A stretch of DNA of 64,000 nucleotides, from assembly GCA_963830385.1 (NCBI GenBank), contig CAWHMD010000008.1, forward strand, positions 124,001-188,000, given 5' to 3'. Below are positions 7,570 to 13,877 of this stretch, in pieces. The notes beneath the pieces were generated by a model, which made no database searches, had not been told where the DNA came from, and saw only the letters and a program-made list of their open reading frames with translations. The stretch's first letter is position 1. Each line of letters starts with the position of its first letter. The position numbers and the translations under genes are program-made. This stretch comes from Bog-532 sp963830385 (GTDB lineage: Bacteria > Actinomycetota > Actinomycetes > Streptosporangiales > Streptosporangiaceae).

Positions 7570-8061
7570 ATGCGCACTGGACAAGGGACATCACGGGTCA
7601 CGGCCACCACGCTGACCGCGCATCACTTCCTGCACGGCCTGCCGGCCGAGCAGATCGCCAAGCTGGTGCCGGCCGCGTGCCTTGTCACTCTGCCGCCGGG
7701 GCACCGGCTCTTCGAGGACGGCGGCAGTGCCGCGAACTTCTGGCTGATTCGTTCCGGCTCGGTCGCCCTCGACCTGCACATACCCCGGGCCGGGGTCGTG
7801 GTCGTCGAGACGCTGGGCATGGGCGACGTCCTGGGCTGGTCCTGGCTGCTGCCCCCGTACGTCTGGACGCTCGGCGCCGTCATCGTCCAGCCCACTGAGG
7901 CGTTCCAGTTCGACGGCCGGGCCGTCCGTGGCCTGTGTGAGGCCGACCCGGAACTGGGCTACCAGCTCACCCGCCGGTTCTTCACCGTCGCCGCGGAGCG
8001 GCTCCAGACCACCAGGACCCGGCTGCTCGACAACTACGTGCCGGTACGGCCGTGGCCGTAA
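7570..8061 (+). CDS. Cyclic-nucleotide-binding domain protein without DNA-binding domain
   Basis: A 163-aa protein made almost entirely of a Crp/Fnr-type cNMP-binding beta-roll: HFLHGLPAEQIAKLV, LPPGHRLFEDGGSAANFWLI, SGSVALDLHIP, VVVETLGMGDVLGWSWLLPPY and a C-helix (ADPELGYQLTRRFF). The helix-turn-helix of Crp/Fnr regulators is absent and the protein ends just after the C-helix. Canonical cAMP-binding Arg/Glu residues in the phosphate-binding cassette are not evident (GDVLGWSWLL instead of GE-x-A). It may sense another ligand or act by protein contact. It sits between dormancy-type genes and a GAPDH remnant. Confidence 0.85.
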   Translation: MRTGQGTSRVTATTLTAHHFLHGLPAEQIAKLVPAACLVTLPPGHRLFEDGGSAANFWLIRSGSVALDLHIPRAGVVVVETLGMGDVLGWSWLLPPYVWTLGAVIVQPTEAFQFDGRAVRGLCEADPELGYQLTRRFFTVAAERLQTTRTRLLDNYVPVRPWP

Positions 8062-8092
8062 CCGGTTCCTGCCAGCACAGGAGAATTAGAGG

Positions 8093-8165
8093 GTTACCCG
8101 AATCGGGATCAACGGCTTCGGCCGGGTCGGACGCTCGTTCCTGCGCCGAGACGTCGTGCGGGGCG
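8093..8165 (+). pseudogene. 5' remnant of a glyceraldehyde-3-phosphate dehydrogenase gene
   Basis: After an AGGAG-like site (8079-8083) the plus strand reads V-TRIGINGFGRVGRSFLRR from 8093, the highly conserved NAD-binding start of GAPDH. The initiation codon is now GTT and a TAG lies two codons upstream, so it cannot start. The similarity ends after about 20 codons, where the convergent cytochrome b gene ends at 8166. A deletion has removed the remaining 300 or so codons. Confidence 0.7.
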
Positions 8166-10022
8166 CTACTTCTCTCCGGCGGAGCCGGCCGGGCGCCGCT
8201 CGGGTGAGCTGGGACCGCCCGGTCCTTCGGGGCCGCCCGTTCCGGCGGGCTCTTCCTGCGATCGGTTCCAGGATCGCCACACCAGCCGGTGCACCGGGAT
8301 CCAGGACGGGATGTCCCGCAGGCCCGGGATGAACGGCACGAGCAGCAGCAGGACCGTGGCCGCTCCGGTCAGGTAGATGGCGATCAGGTCCACGTTGGCG
8401 GAGTTGTCGAATCCGGGCGCGTGATACCAGAGCTGGTACAGCCAGAGCCAGGGCTGGCCGGGGTAGCTGCCGGTCTCGTTCATCACGCCCCACTGGTCTC
8501 CGGTGAGGTTCAGCGCCGTGGCCTGGTTGGTGTAGTACTGACCGTCCTCCAGGAACAGCAGCGGCTTGGTGAAGTCCGTGCCATAGAACGGCTGCTGGGC
8601 GGACAGCGCGGCGTCGATCGCTCCGCTGCGGGCCAGCGTCAGCTCGGTGGCCAGCAGGAACGGCACCGGCCCGTCCTGGGCTGGGGGCACCACTGGGGTG
8701 CCGCTGGAGAACTTGACCTTGGTCACCGCTTTCCCGTACGCGTTTGCCCAGCTGACCTGCTGGGTGCCGGGAGCGGCCCGGTAGACACGCAGGGCGGCAG
8801 CTAGCGCGGGGTCGGTCGGGGCGGCCTTCTCCAGCGGGCCGAGCACGAAGGTCTGCGCCGCGTCGATGGGCTGCCGTACACCGGCGATGTCGGCCGGGGC
8901 GAACAGCAGTGATTGAGGCGTGCCGTTGCTGTTGTAGGGGGGCCCGTAGCTGGCCGTGAGACTGGTCCCGTTCAGCTCAGTGCCCGCCGTGGCCAGAAAA
9001 TCGGCCGGCGCGACCTGGACCCAGCTGCGCACGGTGACCGGCGGCACGTCCGGCGAGGACAGCAGAGCCGCCAGGCCGAACGTCAGCGCCGTGGTGACCA
9101 TGACCGCGATCGTCCCCTCCTTCAGGATGTCGTAGCGCCGGGTGGGTCCGCGCCACGCGGCCCGGTCGGCGGCGCGGGCCGCGCGCCGGGCGGAAAGGCT
9201 GCGGGGGCGGGTGACGGGCAGCGGATGGCTGACGCCCCGCACCCGGACCAGGAGGACGTGCGCGCCCACGATGGCGACCAGGACGATGGGGATGAGGACG
9301 ATGTGCCACATCAGCATCTGGCCGAAGTTCATCAAGTTGAAGAACGCGCCGATCCCGACCGCGTTGAACGCGTCCTTGCCGTTGGTGGCGATCCACTGGG
9401 CGTCGAAGTTCTGCTGCGACAGGTAGCCGGTGAACGCCTCCACGACAGAGGCCACGAACGCGACCACCCCCGTGATCCAGGTCATGGCCCGGCGGCCACG
9501 CCAGGCCGCCATCCAGAACTTGCCCCAGAGGTGGATGACCATGAAGGCCATGAACAGCTCGACGCTCCACAGGTGCAGACTGTTGAAGAAGTGACCGACC
9601 GGGTTGGTCCGCCACCAGTCGGGGCCGCCGAGCGCGATCGCGAAACCGCTGGCGATGACCACAGCCAGCGCGGCCAGGGCGGCCACGCCGAAGATGTAGA
9701 TCCAGGACTTCACGTAGGCGGGCTGGCGATCGGGCAGCAGTTTGCCGGGCGGTAGCGTCCGCAGCGCCCAGCCGCGGACGCGGGCCGTCCACATCCGGGC
9801 GTCGGGATCCTCCGCACCCGCCTCGATGGTTCCCCGTCCGGTCCGGGCGCCGTCATCGGGTTCCGGCTCGGCAGTAGCGGGCAGGTCGCTGCGTCCGTGC
9901 GGGAAGGGCAGGATCAGGGCGGCGCCGAAGATGGCGACCATCACGGCGATGAGGACCAGGTTGGCCTCAGTAACCTGGAAGATAGACCAGTGCAGCAGGC
10001 TGGCGGGCTGGTTCAGGTTCAT
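8166..10022 (-). CDS. Di-heme cytochrome b with large extracytoplasmic insertion
   Basis: A 618-aa membrane protein of the cytochrome b/b6 family. An N-terminal extra helix (residues 21-40) is followed by the four-helix core at about 105-260. Heme ligands are H150/H164 in the first pair (14 apart, NSLHLWS and VIHLWGK) and H240/H255 in the second (15 apart, MWHIVL and GAHVLLV); the 15 spacing is the b6-like one. After a helix near 325 comes an extracytoplasmic domain of about 200 residues, then a last helix (DLIAIYLTGAATVLLLLVPF) and a Pro/Gly-rich tail. No Rieske protein or cytochrome c gene is adjacent, so it is not a normal qcrCAB operon. It ends next to the flavodoxin gene, 12 bp away, suggesting a two-gene electron-transfer unit. 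Confidence 0.88.
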   Translation of the reverse strand: MNLNQPASLLHWSIFQVTEANLVLIAVMVAIFGAALILPFPHGRSDLPATAEPEPDDGARTGRGTIEAGAEDPDARMWTARVRGWALRTLPPGKLLPDRQPAYVKSWIYIFGVAALAALAVVIASGFAIALGGPDWWRTNPVGHFFNSLHLWSVELFMAFMVIHLWGKFWMAAWRGRRAMTWITGVVAFVASVVEAFTGYLSQQNFDAQWIATNGKDAFNAVGIGAFFNLMNFGQMLMWHIVLIPIVLVAIVGAHVLLVRVRGVSHPLPVTRPRSLSARRAARAADRAAWRGPTRRYDILKEGTIAVMVTTALTFGLAALLSSPDVPPVTVRSWVQVAPADFLATAGTELNGTSLTASYGPPYNSNGTPQSLLFAPADIAGVRQPIDAAQTFVLGPLEKAAPTDPALAAALRVYRAAPGTQQVSWANAYGKAVTKVKFSSGTPVVPPAQDGPVPFLLATELTLARSGAIDAALSAQQPFYGTDFTKPLLFLEDGQYYTNQATALNLTGDQWGVMNETGSYPGQPWLWLYQLWYHAPGFDNSANVDLIAIYLTGAATVLLLLVPFIPGLRDIPSWIPVHRLVWRSWNRSQEEPAGTGGPEGPGGPSSPERRPAGSAGEK

Positions 10023-10034
10023 CGCTGGCCCCGG

Positions 10035-10577
10035 TTACCTGATGGCCGGTCTGGCTGGCTCTAGGGCGTACGCCAGGGTGACGCCCCAGACCCGCGCCCG
10101 AGCTGCTTCGCCGACCAGCAGCGCGTTTTTCGCGCTGACCAGGAAGCTCTGCGGAGCGTCGATCACCTCGTAGCCGCGGCGTCCCAGCAGGTGCACGATG
10201 CGGGAGCTGGCGCGGCCCGGGAGCATGGGCCGGCCGTCCAGCCGGGTATCGAACGCCGCAGCCGGACGGCCGCAGCCCGGGCTGATGTTGTAGAGCCACT
10301 CCCGCAGGCCCAGGCTGAGAGCACCGGGCTCCATCGCGATCCCGGTGCCTGGTTTGGCGGCGTCCGCCGCGATCTTGCGGGACAGGCTGGTCGTCATGCC
10401 GTGGACATGCGTGGGGCCGCCCATTACGACCGCGTCGGAGTCGTCCAGCAGGTCCACGGTCGCCCGGCTGACCGGTACGACCTTCACCTCGTGCCGTTCC
10501 CGTAGCCCTTCGGCGATGCAGTTGGCCACGATGTGCGTGTTCCCGTAGAGCGATTCGTAGATCAGCAGTGCTCGCAC
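10035..10577 (-). CDS. Flavodoxin
   Basis: A 180-aa flavodoxin-fold protein that should bind FMN and carry electrons in the cytosol. The phosphate-binding loop is YESLYGNTHIVA near the N-terminus. GGPTHVHGMTTS forms the next FMN-contacting loop, and FDTRL and the C-terminal helix (ARARVWGVTLA) are typical of the actinobacterial family found in dormancy clusters. The start is GTG at 10577 with AGGGAGG seven bases upstream. The cytochrome b gene follows at 12 bp. A DosR-like box lies 87-103 bp upstream. A 5'-deleted paralogue lies at 5824-6075. Confidence 0.92.
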   Translation of the reverse strand: MRALLIYESLYGNTHIVANCIAEGLRERHEVKVVPVSRATVDLLDDSDAVVMGGPTHVHGMTTSLSRKIAADAAKPGTGIAMEPGALSLGLREWLYNISPGCGRPAAAFDTRLDGRPMLPGRASSRIVHLLGRRGYEVIDAPQSFLVSAKNALLVGEAARARVWGVTLAYALEPARPAIR

Positions 10578-10663
10578 GATGCCTCCCTTGACCCTTCAAA
10601 AGATGTCGGATACACCGCACACCGAGAATCCGGTCCTCGGCAGCTACGAACGGCCCGGCTCCC

Positions 10664-10680
10664 CGGGACCATCGTCCATG
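10664..10680. promoter_or_regulatory. DosR-box-like palindrome upstream of flavodoxin
   Basis: CGGGACCATCGTCCATG has the core GGGAC-CATC-GTCC. It lies 87-103 bp upstream of the flavodoxin GTG start (minus strand) and is nearly identical to the site before the usp gene at 6166 (AGGGACCAATGTCCATG). Confidence 0.6.
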
Positions 10681-10780
10681 GGGGTCAGGAGCGCCGGCCG
10701 TGGCGGCTCCAGCTGGACTTCAGCTCGCCGCCAGGGCCAGCAGCTCAGCCGTGATCGGCCGGTCACGTGACCTCCCCGGC

Positions 10781-10797
10781 GGGTACCAAGGTCCCCG
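10781..10797. promoter_or_regulatory. DosR-box-like site upstream of the histidine kinase
   Basis: GGGTACCAAGGTCCCCG has a perfect right half GTCCCC and one mismatch in the left half (GGTAC for GGGAC). It lies about 190 bp upstream of the kinase start and about 205 bp upstream of the flavodoxin start, so either unit could be the target. Confidence 0.42.
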
Positions 10798-10983
10798 GCG
10801 AATAGGGGCCAATCGGTGGCCTTGGGCCGGTGGGGTATCTGTCCCGCCTCCGAGCAGGGCGGCCATGGTCCAGCCCAGGGCTCAGGGGTGCGAAATTGGT
10901 GATCCCTTTATGTTCGGCTGGCTGGAAAGCCAGTTACGCTGAGCCATGCCGCTCACCGAGTGCCGGTTCGGAAGGAACGACTG

Positions 10984-12711
10984 ATGGGATCCGCTCGGGA
11001 CGATCACCCCGGCGTGCTGCCCCAGCTTCAGCTGGACGAACTGCTGGCAGAGCTCCAGTCGCGGCTGCAGGTGGTGCTGGGAACCCGGGACCGGATGCGC
11101 AACCTGCTTGAGGCGTTCGTCGCGGTCGGCTCCGGCCTGGATCTGGAAAGCACGCTCAAGCGGATAGTTGAAACCGCGGTCGGGCTGGTCGACGCCCGGT
11201 ACGGCGCGCTCGGGGTGATCGGCGAGGGTGAGCGCCTGGTCGAGTTCGTCCCGGTTGGCATGGACGAGGCCACCATCCGGGCGATCGACCACTGGCCCGA
11301 AGGCCGCGGCCTGCTCGGCCTGCTCATCCACGACCCGAAGCCATTGCGGCTGGCCGATATGGCCTCCCATCCGGACTCGTCAGGCTTCCCGGCCGGTCAT
11401 CCCCCCATGAAGACCTTCCTCGGGGTGCCGGTGCGCGTCCGCGATGAGGTCTACGGAAACCTGTACCTGACCGATAAACAGGGCGGCGATGCGTTCTCCG
11501 AGGACGACGAGGCGGTCCTCATAGCCCTGGCCAGCGCGGCCGGCGTCGCGATCGACAACGCCCGGCTTTACGACGTGGCCCGCCAGCAGCAGGCGTGGAT
11601 GGCGGCTAACGCCGAGATCGTCACCAGCCTGCTCTCAGGCACCGATCCGGATGAGGTGCTGGCCACGCTGACCCAGCAGATCCGGGACCTGGCCCGGGCC
11701 GACCTGGTCGTGCTGGCCGTGCCCGAGCCGGACCACCGCATGCTGGCCATCAGGTTCGCCGAAGGTGACGGTGCCGAAGCGACCAATGGCCTGATCCTGG
11801 CCACCGAGCATTCGCTGTCCGGTGAGGTGCTGAATACGGGCCTGCCCATAGAGCTGGAGGACTTCGCCCGCGATCCCCGCACCGCCACCTCGGTGCGCGG
11901 TCCGATGGCTCACATCGGCCCGGCGATCGTCTTCCCCCTGGGCGTGGCCGGGGACGTGCGCGGCGTGCTGACCGTCGGCCGCCGGCACGGGAGCCTGCCG
12001 TTCGCGGAAACGACGGCTGACGTGGTGGGCACGTTCGCCGCCCAAGCCGGCATCGCCCTGGAGCTGGCGCACCGCCGCCGTGACGCCGAGCGCCTGTCAC
12101 TGTATGAGGACCGGGACCGGATCGCGCGGGACCTGCACGACCATGCCATCCAGCGGCTGTACGCGACAGGGATGGCGCTCGAGGGCACGGTACCGATGAT
12201 CGGCAAGCCGGACGTCGAGGCCCGCGTGCGAAAATCCGTGGAGGCGATGGACGCGACGATCAAGGACATCCGCGCCGCGATCTTCACGCTGCAAAGCCGC
12301 ACCGAGGGCGAGCAGCCCAACCTGCGGGAAACCATCGTCGGCCTGATCGAGGAGATGACGTCAGCGGCCGGGTTCGCGCCTTCGCTGCGACTCGGCGGAA
12401 AGCTCAACGACCAAGTGAGCGCCCAAGCCGGCGAAGCCATGCTCAGTGCGCTGCGGGAAGCGCTGTCCAACGCGGCCCGGCACGCCCAGGCGAGCCAGAT
12501 CGACGTTAGCGTCGACGTCGATGCCGATGGCTGCCTCACAATGCGGGTGAGCGATGACGGGATCGGTATCCCGGACGGCGGCCGCCGCAGCGGCCTGCTT
12601 AACCTTCAGACCCGGGCCGAGAAGCTGGGTGGCCAGCTCAGGCTGGAGGCCGGGCCGTCCGGTGCCGGGACTGAACTGATCTGGCGGGTTCCAGCTGCGG
12701 ACCGGCAATAG
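10984..12711 (+). CDS. devS: DevS/DosS-like sensor histidine kinase with two GAF domains
   Basis: A 575-aa cytoplasmic kinase. GAF-A spans about 50-195, GAF-B about 220-370, then a HisKA_3 dimerisation domain with phospho-acceptor H385 (RDRIARDLHDHAIQRLYA) and a HATPase_c domain (REALSNAARHAQA, VSDDGIGIPDGG). Order and length match mycobacterial DevS/DosT. GHPPMKTFLGVPVRVRDE near residue 139 corresponds to the heme-ligand region of DosS (H149 there), so heme-based O2/redox sensing is likely. The ATG at 10984 has GGAAGGA nine bases upstream; an in-frame GTG at 10960 is less likely. The partner is presumably the DevR-like regulator at 13175-13870, which is separated by the PNPOx gene and lies on the other strand. 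Confidence 0.92.
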   Translation: MGSARDDHPGVLPQLQLDELLAELQSRLQVVLGTRDRMRNLLEAFVAVGSGLDLESTLKRIVETAVGLVDARYGALGVIGEGERLVEFVPVGMDEATIRAIDHWPEGRGLLGLLIHDPKPLRLADMASHPDSSGFPAGHPPMKTFLGVPVRVRDEVYGNLYLTDKQGGDAFSEDDEAVLIALASAAGVAIDNARLYDVARQQQAWMAANAEIVTSLLSGTDPDEVLATLTQQIRDLARADLVVLAVPEPDHRMLAIRFAEGDGAEATNGLILATEHSLSGEVLNTGLPIELEDFARDPRTATSVRGPMAHIGPAIVFPLGVAGDVRGVLTVGRRHGSLPFAETTADVVGTFAAQAGIALELAHRRRDAERLSLYEDRDRIARDLHDHAIQRLYATGMALEGTVPMIGKPDVEARVRKSVEAMDATIKDIRAAIFTLQSRTEGEQPNLRETIVGLIEEMTSAAGFAPSLRLGGKLNDQVSAQAGEAMLSALREALSNAARHAQASQIDVSVDVDADGCLTMRVSDDGIGIPDGGRRSGLLNLQTRAEKLGGQLRLEAGPSGAGTELIWRVPAADRQ

Positions 12712-13118
12712 GTGCCTAACAACCTCCACCGCTGGCCGGTCACCACGCCGGGTCTTACGTGCAGAAACTGATCACGACCGCTAGGCGTCCAGGACGTCAA
12801 GCCCATGGTGCGGAGCTTCGCGATGTCCGCCGGATCACTCAACGCCTGAGCGTGGCCGACGACAGTAACCGCCCAGTGCTCGGGGCCCTCGCCGAACTGG
12901 TCGGCCTGGAACGCCACGATGGACTGGTGAACGGCCGCGGGCAGAACACTATCCGAGCTGACGGCCGCGAAGACAAGGCCGTCGTCGAGGGTAAACCGGA
13001 CGGGCTCAACGGCGGGCAGGGCATTCTTGCTGTACACAATCCGGCCCATAGGTGCTGACCTGAGCAAGCGCAGGCATTCGGAGACCGCGAGCGGCCGCGG
13101 GGCGGGATCGGCGTTCAT
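12606..13118 (-). CDS. PNPOx-fold protein with an anomalous C-terminal tail
   Basis: A 170-aa frame. Residues 1-130 form a pyridoxamine-oxidase-like split barrel (CLRLLRSAPMGRIVYSK, PAVEPVRFTLDDGLVFAAVS, HQSIVAFQADQF, WAVTVVGHAQAL, FLHVRPGVVTGQRW). Family members normally end at the VTG-x-R strand; here about 38 further residues run on and overlap the 3' end of the convergent kinase gene by 106 bp. A one-base shift after VTGQR would meet a TAG at once, so a 1-base indel at about 12735-12745 probably destroyed the natural stop. The DosR-like box at 13155-13169 lies only 37 bp upstream of the ATG, so this is the gene most clearly placed under DevR control. Confidence 0.82.
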   Translation of the reverse strand: MNADPAPRPLAVSECLRLLRSAPMGRIVYSKNALPAVEPVRFTLDDGLVFAAVSSDSVLPAAVHQSIVAFQADQFGEGPEHWAVTVVGHAQALSDPADIAKLRTMGLTSWTPSGRDQFLHVRPGVVTGQRWRLLGTYCRSAAGTRQISSVPAPDGPASSLSWPPSFSARV

Positions 13119-13154
13119 GCGGCCAGTTCTATGGTGAACAGGGCCGGCCGTCCC

Positions 13155-13169
13155 AGGGACTTAAGTCCG
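13155..13169. promoter_or_regulatory. Best DosR-box match of the window (AGGGACTTAAGTCCG)
   Basis: The 12-bp stretch GGACTTAAGTCC is a perfect palindrome and GGGACTTAAGTCC matches the inner DosR consensus GGGACTWWAGTCC at every base; only the last C of GTCCC is missing. It lies 37-51 bp upstream of the PNPOx start (13118, minus) and just after the 3' end of the devR-like gene. Confidence 0.72.
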
Positions 13170-13174
13170 CATCC

Positions 13175-13870
13175 CTAGGCCGGATGGCCCTCGTCGTGCT
13201 CCTGGTCGCCGAATATCCGTGCGGCGTAGGCCGCGGCCTGCGCCCGCCGTTCCATGCCCAGCTTCTGGAACAGGCCCGACACGTAGTTCTTGACCGTCTT
13301 CTCGGCCAGGAACATTCGTTCGCCGATCTGGCGGTTGGTCAGGCCCTCACCGATCAGTTCCAGGATGCGGCGCTGCTGGCCGGTCAAGCCCTCCAGCGGA
13401 TCGTGCTTGGTCGTCGTGTCCCGCAGCCGGGCCATCAGCTGGCCGGCCGCCCTGGGGTCCAGCATCGACTGCCCGCCCGCCACCGTGCGTACCGCGGCGA
13501 CCAGGTCGGTGCCGCGAATGTCCTTCAGCACGTACCCTGCGGCTCCGGCCATGATCGCCGTGAACAAGGCCTCGTCGTCCTCCACCGAGGTCAGCATCAG
13601 GCAGGCGACCTCCGGCATCTGGGACCGGATGTCCCGGCAGACGCTGACACCGTCGCCGTCCGGCAGCCGGACGTCGAGGATGGCCACGTCCGGGCGCAGC
13701 GCCGGGATCCGGGCCAGCGCGGAGGCAGCGGTCCCGGCCTCGCCGATGACTTCAATGTCCGACTGGATCTCCAGCAGGTCACGTACCCCCTGGCGGACGA
13801 TCTCGTGGTCATCCAGCAGAAAGACCTTGATGGGCGACCGTTCAGCCCCGTCTTCGCTCACAACCGCCAT
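13175..13870 (-). CDS. devR: DevR/DosR-like NarL-family response regulator
   Basis: A 231-aa response regulator. The receiver domain has D20/D21, the phospho-acceptor D66 (VAILDVRLPDGDGV), T94 and K116. The LuxR-type HTH (GLTNRQIGERMFLAEKTVKNYV, in two overlapping pieces) carries K191, K194 and N195, which correspond to the DNA-contacting K179, K182 and N183 of M. tuberculosis DosR. It should therefore recognise a GGGAC/GTCCC palindrome, which is what is found upstream of several neighbours. It is the last gene of a minus-strand run with the GNAT/acyl-CoA synthetase (7 bp upstream) and a CBS-BON gene. The start could be the ATG at 13870 or the GTG three codons on. Confidence 0.93.
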   Translation of the reverse strand: MAVVSEDGAERSPIKVFLLDDHEIVRQGVRDLLEIQSDIEVIGEAGTAASALARIPALRPDVAILDVRLPDGDGVSVCRDIRSQMPEVACLMLTSVEDDEALFTAIMAGAAGYVLKDIRGTDLVAAVRTVAGGQSMLDPRAAGQLMARLRDTTTKHDPLEGLTGQQRRILELIGEGLTNRQIGERMFLAEKTVKNYVSGLFQKLGMERRAQAAAYAARIFGDQEHDEGHPA

Positions 13871-13877
13871 CCTGGCA

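Larger units (their letters stand above)
10578..10983. other. 406-bp divergent control region between flavodoxin/cytochrome b and the histidine kinase
   Basis: No credible gene lies between the flavodoxin start (10577, minus) and the kinase start (10984, plus). The stretch contains a clear DosR-like box at 10664-10680 and a second one at 10781-10797. A further GGCC-rich partly symmetric segment lies at about 10805-10830. Promoters for both flanking units must lie here. Confidence 0.6.
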
